From positions 1 through 32,297 of the forward strand of contig CAJLTZ010000020.1 in NCBI GenBank assembly GCA_905209725.1: a stretch of 32,297 nucleotides of DNA, written 5' to 3'. Position 1 is the first letter of the stretch. Every line of letters starts with the position of its first letter. The translations under genes and the position numbers were made by a program. The notes under the pieces are model-generated. The model saw nothing but the letters and a program-made list of their open reading frames with translations, was not told the DNA's origin and searched no databases. The stretch comes from an uncultured Muribaculaceae bacterium (GTDB taxonomy: Bacteria; Bacteroidota; Bacteroidia; Bacteroidales; Muribaculaceae). Positions 8,179 through 15,389 of this stretch are shown piece by piece.

Positions 8179-8497
8179 ATATGGCAATATTGCCCTCGCT
8201 CTCCTGCACGGCGCAGCGGAAGCAATTGGGCACGGACTCCACAATCCAGCGGGCGATATTCTCGGCCGTGGGGTTGAAAGGGAGCACCTCATTGAGCACT
8301 CGATGGTCGAGTTTCTCGATCACGAGCTCCTTCACCAGGGTGAAATCCGTCACCATCCCGTTGGCGTCAAGGCTCTCCGAGCGGCACTCCACGGTCACAA
8401 TCCAGTTGTGGCCGTGAAGGTTGGTGCATTTGCTCGGATAGTCGAGACAGAGCCTATGGGCGGCGCTTATCTCAAAAGTTTTCTTAATATAATACAT
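8165..8497 (-). CDS. queD: 6-carboxy-5,6,7,8-tetrahydropterin synthase QueD
   Basis: Converts 7,8-dihydroneopterin triphosphate (from GTP cyclohydrolase) to 6-carboxy-tetrahydropterin, the first committed step of queuosine synthesis. This 110-residue member of the PTPS-like fold has the zinc histidines His14 (ISAAHRL), His28 and His30 (NLHGHNW), and the catalytic Cys24 in PSKCTNLHGH. Near the C-terminus, NPTAENIARWI and QESEGNIAIYE carry the pterin-anchoring glutamate. It begins one base after the zinc-ribbon gene ends and overlaps queE by 14 bases. A GTP cyclohydrolase gene is not in the window. Confidence 0.95.
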   Translation of the reverse strand: MYYIKKTFEISAAHRLCLDYPSKCTNLHGHNWIVTVECRSESLDANGMVTDFTLVKELVIEKLDHRVLNEVLPFNPTAENIARWIVESVPNCFRCAVQESEGNIAIYEKD

Positions 8498-8498
8498 T

Positions 8499-9308
8499 TC
8501 AGGATTTCTTTGCCCTTGAGCGCGAAGGCTTCTTCTCGGGCTGGGGAGTTTCCTCCTTGATTCCCACGAGGGGACCGTCGATCATGATTCGGCCGCAATA
8601 TTCGCAGACAATCACCTTCTTGTGCATCTTGATCTCGAGCTGGCGCTGCGGGGGGATGCGGTTGAAGCAGCCGCCGCAGGCGTCGCGCTGCACTGTGACG
8701 ATGCCCAGGCCATTGCGGGCGTTCTTGCGGATGCGCTTGAAAGCGGCCAGAGTGTATGGGTCGATCATAGGCTCAAGATCCTTGGCCTTGGCGAGAATCT
8801 CCTCCTCCTGCTGCTTTGTTTCGGAGATAATCTCCTCGAGTTCCTGCTTTTTCTGCACGAGGATATGCTCGTTGTCCTCCAGGTCGGTGGTGTCGCGGGC
8901 AATCTCTTCGTTTTTCTCGGCGATCTTCTCCTGAGCCTCGCGGATATGTTTTTCGGCGAGCTCCACCTCAAGCGTCTCAAACTCGCGCTCTTTCTCGAGG
9001 AAAGCATACTCGCGGTTGTTGCGCACATTATTGATCTGCTCGTCGTAGCGGGCAATCTTGAGGCGACGGGCCTCTATGTCGGCAGTTTTTTTACCGATCA
9101 TATCCTTGAGATCGGCGATTTCATCCTTATGTTTGGCGATACGCGTCTGGAAGCGGACAATCTCGTCCTCGCGGTCTTTCACCTCATTGGGAAGCTCGCC
9201 GCGAAGGATCTTGATGCGGTCGATTTCCGACAGGAGCGTCTGCAGCTTATAGAGTGCCTTGAGGCGGTCTTCCACACTGCGTTCCTTCTCGTTTTTCTTC
9301 TCTGCCAT
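8499..9308 (-). CDS. Coiled-coil protein with C-terminal C4 zinc ribbon (COG1579-like)
   Basis: The first 190 or so of 269 residues form a long, highly charged antiparallel coiled coil (heptads rich in Glu, Lys, Ile and Leu). The C-terminal part is a zinc ribbon with Cys211, Cys214, Cys235 and Cys238 (CGGC...CEYC), followed by a basic tail (KKPSRSRAKKS). This architecture matches the COG1579/CdsZ group, proposed to act in nucleic-acid or regulatory roles; its exact function is not settled. In Bacteroidota it is commonly next to the Nif3-like gene, as here, where it begins 76 bases after it. It ends one base before queD, so it is very likely in the same transcript as the preQ1 genes. Confidence 0.88.
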   Translation of the reverse strand: MAEKKNEKERSVEDRLKALYKLQTLLSEIDRIKILRGELPNEVKDREDEIVRFQTRIAKHKDEIADLKDMIGKKTADIEARRLKIARYDEQINNVRNNREYAFLEKEREFETLEVELAEKHIREAQEKIAEKNEEIARDTTDLEDNEHILVQKKQELEEIISETKQQEEEILAKAKDLEPMIDPYTLAAFKRIRKNARNGLGIVTVQRDACGGCFNRIPPQRQLEIKMHKKVIVCEYCGRIMIDGPLVGIKEETPQPEKKPSRSRAKKS

Positions 9309-9384
9309 AGATTTTTTCTACTATATGTATTCTTGAATATTCGTATATGCTGAGCAACTCTGACCTGCTGTCGAGGCCTGCGTC

Positions 9385-10179
9385 TCAGAGGAAAGCCACA
9401 GGATTTTCCTGCGCTTCGGAGAAATACACCACAAGATCGGGAAATTCCTCGCGGATGATTCGGGAGAAAATGCTTTCCGTGCAGCATTCGCTTTCATAGT
9501 GGCCTATGTCGGCAAGAATGATACGGTGGGCATTCGATGTGAAGTCGTGATATTTGAGGTCGGCTGTGACGAGGATGTCGGCGCCGGAGCGGAGGGCGTC
9601 GGGAATCAGCGACGAACCGGAACCGCCGCAAAGGGCCACTCGCTTCACCACCAGCCGCGGGCTGTGCGCGGAATAGCGCAGGCACTTGACGCCAAACTTT
9701 TCCTTCACCATGCGGAGGAACTCGAGGCGCGGCGTAGGCACCACATTGCCAATCACGCCGAGGCCGGTCGGGGCGTCACCGAGGGCCGGCACACGCGGAT
9801 GGAGCACCTTGATATCGGTCATCGAAAGGCGCGTGGCCATCTCGTGGCTAACGCCGTTCCAGGCGGAGTCGAGATTGGTATGGGCCGAATATATCGCGAT
9901 GTCATGGCGCAAGGCGTCGATCACCACCTGCTGCACGGGGTCGTCGCCCGTGAGCGAATGCAGCCCGCCGAATATCAGCGGATGGTGCGACACTATCATG
10001 TTGCAACTGCGGCAACGCGCCTCCTCGAGCACATCGGGAGTGACGTCGAGGCAGAGCAACACGCCCGACACCGCCATGCTACGGTTGCCTACCTGCAGCC
10101 CGGCGTTGTCATAGTCTTCCTGAAGCGGAAGCGGGGCAAAACGCTCGAGCACGGCGGCGATGTCGCTAACTTTCACCAT
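9385..10179 (-). CDS. Nif3-like dinuclear metal centre protein (DUF34)
   Basis: Member of the NIF3/YbgI family, ring-shaped hexamers with a two-metal site per subunit. The biochemical role is debated: a metal chaperone, or a hydrolase related to GTP cyclohydrolase I-type chemistry. The 264-residue product has the metal ligands in order: His65-His66 (VSHHPLIFGG), His100 and Asp104 (SAHTNLD), and His227 and Glu231 (DIGHYESE). It is the short form without the central inserted domain found in many longer homologues. It follows aspS with a 24-base gap that overlaps an 18-bp tandem duplication. Placement between aspS and the que genes is notable but may be only operonic. Confidence 0.92.
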   Translation of the reverse strand: MVKVSDIAAVLERFAPLPLQEDYDNAGLQVGNRSMAVSGVLLCLDVTPDVLEEARCRSCNMIVSHHPLIFGGLHSLTGDDPVQQVVIDALRHDIAIYSAHTNLDSAWNGVSHEMATRLSMTDIKVLHPRVPALGDAPTGLGVIGNVVPTPRLEFLRMVKEKFGVKCLRYSAHSPRLVVKRVALCGGSGSSLIPDALRSGADILVTADLKYHDFTSNAHRIILADIGHYESECCTESIFSRIIREEFPDLVVYFSEAQENPVAFL

Positions 10180-10213
10180 TGTCTGTCAGTCTTTTATTGT
10201 CTGTCAGTCTTTT
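10178..10213. repeat. Perfect 18-bp tandem duplication between nif3-like and aspS
   Basis: ATTGTCTGTCAGTCTTTT occurs twice head to tail (10178-10195 and 10196-10213). On the minus strand it covers the last codons and stop of aspS, then repeats up to the start codon of the Nif3-like gene. Because 18 is divisible by three, the second copy repeats an in-frame TGA, so aspS has two in-frame stops 18 bases apart. Confidence 0.9.
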
Positions 10214-11961
10214 TTGAGATTGAGCGTGAGGTTGAGTTCCTCAAGCTGTGCGGGGTCAAGCTCGGAGGGGGACTCGTTCATCACATCGCGGCCGGAATTG
10301 TTCTTGGGGAAGGCAATCACGTCGCGGATGGTGTCGAGGCCGGCGAGAATTGACACGAAGCGGTCGAAACCGAGAGCAAGACCTCCGTGAGGGGGTGCTC
10401 CATATTTGAAAGCCTCCATCAAGAAGCCAAACTGCTCGTGGGCACGCTCGGGAGTGAAACCGAGAAGCTCAAACATCGTGTTCTGGAGTTCGGCGTCATG
10501 GATACGGATTGATCCGCCGCCAAGTTCGGTGCCGTTGACCACTATATCATAGGCTGTGGCGCGCACTGCACCCGTGTCGCTATGAAGCAGGGGAATATCT
10601 TCGGGGTTGGGAGAGGTGAAGGGATGGTGCATGGCGTAATAGCGCTGTGTCTCATCGTCCCATTCAAAGAGGGGGAAGTCGATCACCCAGAGGGGAGCGA
10701 ACACATTCTTGTCGCGCAAGCCGAGGCGTGAGCCCATCTCGAGGCGCAGCTCGCAAAGCTGCTTGCGCACGGGCATCTTCTTGCCGGCCATCACGAGGAG
10801 AAGGTCACCCTTCTCGGCGCCGAAACGCTCACCCCAGGCACGGAGTGCATCCTCATCGTAGAATTTCGAAACGCTGCTCTTCACGCTGCCATCGGGCTCG
10901 AACTTAACCCAGATAAGACCCTTGGCGCCAACCTGCGGACGACGCACGAACTCTGTGAGCTGGTCGAGCTGCTTGCGGGTATAGGAAGCGGCTCCGGGCA
11001 CGCGGATTCCCACCACAAGTTCTGCCTCGTCGGCCACCGGGAAGTTGTGTCCCTGGGCAAGGTCGGTGATCTCCACAAATTCCATGCCGAAGCGGATATC
11101 GGGTTTGTCGCTGCCATAGCGTGCCATGGCGTCGGCCCATGTCATGCGGGGGAAAGGCTCTGTGAAGTCAATACCCTTCACATATTTGAAGATGTGCTTC
11201 ACGAGACCCTCGAATGTGCGGATCACATCCTCCTGCTCCACGAAGCTCATCTCGCAGTCGATCTGCGTGAACTCGGGCTGGCGGTCGGCACGGAGGTCCT
11301 CATCGCGGAAGCACTTTGCAATCTGGAAATAGCGGTCGAAGCCGGAAACCATCAGGAGCTGCTTGAACAGCTGCGGGCTCTGGGGAAGGGCGTAGAACTC
11401 ACCGGGGTTCATGCGCGAAGGCACCACAAAGTCGCGGGCGCCCTCCGGCGTGCTCTTCACCAGGATAGGGGTCTCCACCTCAAGGAAACCCTGGGAGTCG
11501 AGATAGCGGCGGATTTCAAACGCCATCTTATGGCGCAATTCAAGATTCTTGCGCACGCAAGGACGACGCAGGTCGAGATAGCGGAACTTCATGCGGAGGT
11601 CGTCGCCGCCGTCGGTATTGTCTTCAATGGTGAAAGGGGGAATCTCACTGCGGTTGAGGATGCGCACCTCGTCGGCCACAACCTCGATGTCGCCCGTGGG
11701 AAGATTCGGATTCTTGGAAGTCCTTTCCGTAACCTTGCCCTTGATCTGGACCACAAATTCGCGACCAAGATGATTGGCGGCATCTGCAAGATCTTTGTTC
11801 ACATCGCTTTCGAAAACCACCTGTGTGATTCCGTATCTGTCGCGGACATCCACAAATATCATGCCGCCCATCTTTCTGATTCGCTGCACCCAGCCGGCGA
11901 GGGTAACGGGAGCGCCGGCATCGGCGAGACGCAATTCGCCGCAAGTTTTATCTCTGTACAT
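10204..11961 (-). CDS. aspS: Aspartyl-tRNA synthetase, bacterial type
   Basis: Class IIb synthetase that charges tRNA-Asp. The 585-residue product (from MYRDKTCGEL) matches the bacterial form with an N-terminal OB-fold anticodon domain (about 1-110), a catalytic core and an inserted GAD domain. Motif 2 is FRDEDLRADRQPEFTQID, the flipping/catalytic region includes PQSPQLFKQLLMVSG, and motif 3 is GLALGFDRFVSILAG near the C-terminus. The open frame extends upstream to 12027, but those 22 residues are non-conserved and lie upstream of the predicted transcription start, so the downstream ATG is preferred. It appears to head an operon aspS, nif3-like, zinc-ribbon, queD, queE, queF. The linkage is of interest because tRNA-Asp (GUC anticodon) is a queuosine target. 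Confidence 0.96.
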   Translation of the reverse strand: MYRDKTCGELRLADAGAPVTLAGWVQRIRKMGGMIFVDVRDRYGITQVVFESDVNKDLADAANHLGREFVVQIKGKVTERTSKNPNLPTGDIEVVADEVRILNRSEIPPFTIEDNTDGGDDLRMKFRYLDLRRPCVRKNLELRHKMAFEIRRYLDSQGFLEVETPILVKSTPEGARDFVVPSRMNPGEFYALPQSPQLFKQLLMVSGFDRYFQIAKCFRDEDLRADRQPEFTQIDCEMSFVEQEDVIRTFEGLVKHIFKYVKGIDFTEPFPRMTWADAMARYGSDKPDIRFGMEFVEITDLAQGHNFPVADEAELVVGIRVPGAASYTRKQLDQLTEFVRRPQVGAKGLIWVKFEPDGSVKSSVSKFYDEDALRAWGERFGAEKGDLLLVMAGKKMPVRKQLCELRLEMGSRLGLRDKNVFAPLWVIDFPLFEWDDETQRYYAMHHPFTSPNPEDIPLLHSDTGAVRATAYDIVVNGTELGGGSIRIHDAELQNTMFELLGFTPERAHEQFGFLMEAFKYGAPPHGGLALGFDRFVSILAGLDTIRDVIAFPKNNSGRDVMNESPSELDPAQLEELNLTLNLKKD

Positions 11962-12015
11962 AGATTTTTTAATACTGTTTTGGCCATCACCAGCCGTGAA
12001 TAGCCATTTAACGCG

Positions 12016-12047
12016 CAAAGTTAGCATTTTTTATCCGTAATTGCAAT
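12016..12047 (-). promoter_or_regulatory. Predicted Bacteroidota promoter of aspS
   Basis: On the minus strand ATTG (12047-12044) is followed after 20 bases by TAACTTTG (12023-12016). This fits the primary sigma-factor consensus TTTG-N19-21-TAnnTTTG with one mismatch in the -33 box. Transcription would start near 12009, about 48 bases before the chosen aspS ATG. Confidence 0.7.
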
Positions 12048-12093
12048 AGATACGGGATTTTTAGGCCCTATTTAAGCACCTCTTCACGTAATT

Positions 12094-12123
12094 AAAAAGG
12101 CTGCTCTCGCGAGTAGCCTTTTT
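12094..12123 (-). terminator. Intrinsic terminator after the LptF/G-type gene
   Basis: AAAAAGGCT (12094-12102) pairs with AGCCTTTTT (12115-12123), giving a hairpin with flanking A and T tracts. It lies 73 bases beyond the permease stop and upstream of the aspS promoter, so it ends permease transcripts. The symmetry would let it work in both directions. Confidence 0.8.
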
Positions 12124-12196
12124 CCCGGAGCGTTAGCTCCTACATTTAATGAACAAAAATCTATCTTCTAACTATAGGCTAAACAGCAGCGGGCCG

Positions 12197-14140
12197 CTAT
12201 TGTTCAGCCTTAGTTGAATTATTAACATATTTTAACAATTGGCACGCAACCTCCTCCGCTTTCGCCATATCCTTCCAGATGCGCCGCAAATAAGGCGCGG
12301 CGGCCAGACGGAAGAGGATTCCCACTGGAAAGCACCACATCAATGCCTTGCGTATCCAGAGCTTATGCGCGGGATAGACCACCCATATCGGCTTGATTAC
12401 GGGCATCTTGTTGAGCTGGTCAATCACATGCAGGTCGCGCGAGTCGGAGAGATATTCCACGGCTTCGTCGGCGATGTCGCCGATTTCGTGAATTGGCATC
12501 GGATGCCAGCCCCGCATCCAGAAGTCGACATAACCGGGGATACGCTTTTTGCCCTTGCGCCAATGGATGGCCGAGGCGCCCAGCGAGAGGGCAAGTGCCG
12601 TGGCACGCTGCGGGTCGACCTCGCTGATGATAACCTCCTTCTTCGGCACCATGCGCGATTCCGGCAAACCGAATGCATTCCGCAGCCAGTTGCGATAGGT
12701 GTCGGCATTGAACACCGCTGAGTCGTTCATCGCCTTATACGTGACGAATATTCCGAGCGGCAGGAGCACGAACGTGGATAGCCATATGCCGCACCATGTA
12801 ACCCAATAGCCCTCCCGGGCCATCTTGTAGCCGGTGTTGTCGATCACATAATATACAAGGAAGAGGAGCACCGAGATTACGAGCGGAGTGCCGAGACCAC
12901 CCTTGCGGATAATGGCGCCGAGCGGCGCACCGATAAAGAGGAATATAAGGCAGGCCACCGAGAGGGTGAACTTCTTGAGCAATTCTATCTCGTGGCGGCG
13001 CAGGCGCTTCTTCTCGTCGCCAATCTGCATGGAGCGGAACTCCAGTTCGGAGGCGCGCATACGGGTGATGGATGCTGCCGAGGTAAAGAGAGCGTCGCGG
13101 CGGCCGGCATCGAGCGCATTAATAAGAGAATCGAGATCAAGAGGCTTCACCGGCGCTTTCTTAGCCTCCGCTTCCGCTTTTCCGCTCCTTTCCGCACGAG
13201 TGTCAGCATTTGGGCCGTAATCTACGCCATGCGGCAGAAGTGTGGGAAACGCGGTAGAAGCGAATGTTGGAGCCTCCGCACTGCCGAGGGAGTCGATGCG
13301 CACGGATAGGGAGTCGATGGTCTGCCGCAGCTCGGCTATGTTCTTGCCCACATACTGATTGCGCATTCCCTGCTCGTCAAGGCGGTTGAAGTTGGCGTCG
13401 AAGGGAATTAGAATCTCCTTGTCGAGAAACGACTCGCGGCGGAATGGCACATTGCGGTCAAGACTCTTCTGTTCGCGAAGGTTTTCGAACTGTTCACCCT
13501 GATATAGATGCAGATAGAGATGGCGCATACCCTTTGTGAAGGCAAGACGGGCCGAATCGGCCAGCAGGATTGTGGAATTGTCGCCCCCTTTCGACACATC
13601 ATATATCATCACGTCGCGGAGCATGCCGGTGTTGCGGTCCTTCTCTCTCACATAGAGATTATAGCCGGGAATCTGGTCGTAGAAAGCGCCCTCCGGAATC
13701 TCGAGTTCGGGACTCTTCTGGCGGGCGGAGAAAAGAAGCGTCCACATCTTCACCTGCGCCTTGGGCAGCACGTCGTTCTGGAAGAAGAAGGCCCCCACTG
13801 CAATCAGCGACACGAGTCCGATAAGGGGACTCATCACCTTGAGCAGCGAGATGCCGGAGGCCTTGATGGCCGTAAGTTCCGACCGTTCGCCAAGATTTCC
13901 GAAGGTCATCAGCGACGCGAGAAGGATGGCAAGAGGGAGCGCCATGGGCACCATCGACACTGCGGCATAGAAAAAAAGTTCGCCGAGCACTCCGATGGAT
14001 AGACCTTTTCCCACAAGATCGTCGATGTAGCGCCACAGGAACTGCATGAGCACGATGAACAGCACGATAAAAAATGTCATCGCGAAAAGTGGTAGAAAAC
14101 TCTTAAGGATAAAGAGATAAAGCCTTTTAACTATTCTCAT
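12197..14140 (-). CDS. LptF/LptG (YjgP/YjgQ) family lipopolysaccharide export permease
   Basis: Membrane subunit of the Lpt ABC transporter that extracts LPS from the inner membrane and passes it to the periplasmic bridge. The 647-residue product has N-terminal membrane helices (about 10-32, 52-78, 100-122), with the coupling region FGNLGERSELTAIKASGISLLKVM typical of LptF/G, then a large periplasmic beta domain (about 130-350). A C-terminal helix bundle follows (about 365-455; LFIGAPLGAIIRKGGLGTPLVISVLLFLVYY). Beyond the usual end of LptF/G (about 360 residues in E. coli) comes a further stretch of roughly 190 residues, mostly soluble with one more hydrophobic segment. The long form is common in Bacteroidota. 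Whether this is LptF or LptG, and where the partner lies, cannot be told here. Confidence 0.9.
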   Translation of the reverse strand: MRIVKRLYLFILKSFLPLFAMTFFIVLFIVLMQFLWRYIDDLVGKGLSIGVLGELFFYAAVSMVPMALPLAILLASLMTFGNLGERSELTAIKASGISLLKVMSPLIGLVSLIAVGAFFFQNDVLPKAQVKMWTLLFSARQKSPELEIPEGAFYDQIPGYNLYVREKDRNTGMLRDVMIYDVSKGGDNSTILLADSARLAFTKGMRHLYLHLYQGEQFENLREQKSLDRNVPFRRESFLDKEILIPFDANFNRLDEQGMRNQYVGKNIAELRQTIDSLSVRIDSLGSAEAPTFASTAFPTLLPHGVDYGPNADTRAERSGKAEAEAKKAPVKPLDLDSLINALDAGRRDALFTSAASITRMRASELEFRSMQIGDEKKRLRRHEIELLKKFTLSVACLIFLFIGAPLGAIIRKGGLGTPLVISVLLFLVYYVIDNTGYKMAREGYWVTWCGIWLSTFVLLPLGIFVTYKAMNDSAVFNADTYRNWLRNAFGLPESRMVPKKEVIISEVDPQRATALALSLGASAIHWRKGKKRIPGYVDFWMRGWHPMPIHEIGDIADEAVEYLSDSRDLHVIDQLNKMPVIKPIWVVYPAHKLWIRKALMWCFPVGILFRLAAAPYLRRIWKDMAKAEEVACQLLKYVNNSTKAEQ

Positions 14141-14179
14141 GCAGAGATCCGCTTATGCGGAGAATTCGATTTGCGGCCG

Positions 14180-14211
14180 TAAAGTTAGAAATTTTTGGCG
14201 AGAGAATAAAA
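14180..14211 (-). promoter_or_regulatory. Possible promoter of the LptF/G-type gene
   Basis: On the minus strand TAACTTTA (14187-14180) differs from TAnnTTTG at the last base, and a T-rich TTTT (14211-14208) lies 20 bases upstream. It would overlap the opposite-facing pta promoter. The match is weak. Confidence 0.3.
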
Positions 14212-14225
14212 TTTTTGTAATTTTG
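14194..14225 (+). promoter_or_regulatory. Predicted Bacteroidota promoter of pta-ackA
   Basis: TTTG (14194-14197) is followed after exactly 20 bases by TAATTTTG (14218-14225), a full match to TTTG-N19-21-TAnnTTTG. Transcription should begin around 14232, leaving a leader of about 78 bases before pta. Confidence 0.85.
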
Positions 14226-14309
14226 CAGGTAACAATTCACCATATAAACACAGATCCACGCCTCACTCCCCGCAAGGCAAAGAGACTTATCTAAAATCAG
14301 AATAACACG

Positions 14310-15323
14310 ATGAAACTTTTTGAACGTCTTAGCAAGAAAGCACAGGAGAATCCGCAGCGTCTGGTTCTTCCCGAATCACTTGAACCGCGCACGCTCCAGG
14401 CAGCCAACCGAGTAATTGCCGAAAAGATAGCCGATGTCACGTTCATCGGCGAGAAGGATGAGATCCTTCGCACAGCCTTTGAGCTTGGTCTACCCAATAT
14501 CGAGAAGGCACACATCGTGAGCGCCAACGACAAGAACTTCACCGAGCCTTATGCCGAGCTTCTGAAGGAGCTCCGCAAGAAAAAGGGCATGACCATCGAG
14601 GAGGCCCGCGAGATGGTGAAGAATCCGCTTTATCTGGGCTGTCTGATGATCAAGCACGGCGATGCCGACGCCATGGTGGCAGGCGCATTAAGCCCCACAA
14701 GCCATGTGCTCCGCGCTGCCTTCCAGGTGCTGAAAACAAAGCCCGGCATCAGCGTGGTGAGCGGTGCGTTCATCATGCTTCTGCCTGAGAACTGCCCCTT
14801 CGGCCAGGACGGCATGCTCGTATTCGCCGACTGCGCAGTGGTGCCCGATCCCACGGCAGAGGAGCTGGCACAGATTGCCGTTGCCACAGCCAAGACCACA
14901 AAATATATCGCAGGCATGGAGCCGATCGTGGCCATGACAAGTTTCTCCACAAAGGGAAGCGCCAGCCACGAGAGAATCGACAAGGTGGTGAAAGCCACGA
15001 TGCTCGCCCATCAGATGGATCCCGATCTCAAGATCGACGGCGAACTGCAGAGCGACGCAGCCATCGTGCCCAACGTAGGCGCCATGAAGGCTCCGGGCAG
15101 CGAGGTTGCCGGCCATGCCAACACTCTCATCTTCCCGTCGCTCGAGGTGGGCAACATCGCCTATAAACTCGTGCAGCGTCTCGCAGGCGCCGGCGCTGTT
15201 GGCCCCATCCTCCAGGGTCTCGCAGCTCCTGTCAACGACCTCAGCCGCGGCGCTACTGTAGAGGATATCGTGAACACTATCATCGTGACCTGCAACCAGG
15301 CCATCGGCGACAAGGGCCTCTAA
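14310..15323 (+). CDS. pta: Phosphate acetyltransferase (short form)
   Basis: Converts acetyl-CoA and phosphate to acetyl phosphate, the first half of the acetate fermentation route that yields ATP. At 337 residues this is the catalytic PTA_PTB domain alone, without the N-terminal DRTGG/AAA-like regulatory part of the E. coli enzyme. Recognisable stretches are RLVLPESLEPRTLQAA near the N-terminus, GDADAMVAGALSPTSHVLRAAFQ in the middle, and DGELQSDAAIVPNVGAMKAPGSEVAGHANTLIFPSLEVGNIAYKL near the C-terminus. It is followed by ackA in the same direction after a 66-base gap filled partly by a tandem repeat. A well-matched promoter lies upstream. Confidence 0.96.
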   Translation: MKLFERLSKKAQENPQRLVLPESLEPRTLQAANRVIAEKIADVTFIGEKDEILRTAFELGLPNIEKAHIVSANDKNFTEPYAELLKELRKKKGMTIEEAREMVKNPLYLGCLMIKHGDADAMVAGALSPTSHVLRAAFQVLKTKPGISVVSGAFIMLLPENCPFGQDGMLVFADCAVVPDPTAEELAQIAVATAKTTKYIAGMEPIVAMTSFSTKGSASHERIDKVVKATMLAHQMDPDLKIDGELQSDAAIVPNVGAMKAPGSEVAGHANTLIFPSLEVGNIAYKLVQRLAGAGAVGPILQGLAAPVNDLSRGATVEDIVNTIIVTCNQAIGDKGL

Positions 15324-15328
15324 TATAA

Positions 15329-15370
15329 GAATTAGGAATTAGGAATTAGGAATTAGGAATTGGGAATTAT
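15329..15370. repeat. 7-bp tandem repeat between pta and ackA
   Basis: Six successive 7-bp units: GAATTAG four times, then GAATTGG and GAATTAT. The array starts six bases after the pta stop and ends 19 bases before the ackA start codon, so unit number would change pta-ackA spacing. It does not encode part of either protein. Confidence 0.92.
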
Positions 15371-15389
15371 TCACTTTAAAATTATTGAA

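Noticed and set aside
11962..12027. Upstream extension of aspS by 22 residues
   Set aside because: It lies at and upstream of the predicted transcription start and adds non-conserved residues.
14148..14161. Small hairpin TCCGC-TTAT-GCGGA just upstream of the LptF/G-type start
   Set aside because: A five-base-pair stem is too short to call regulatory or terminator without conservation data.
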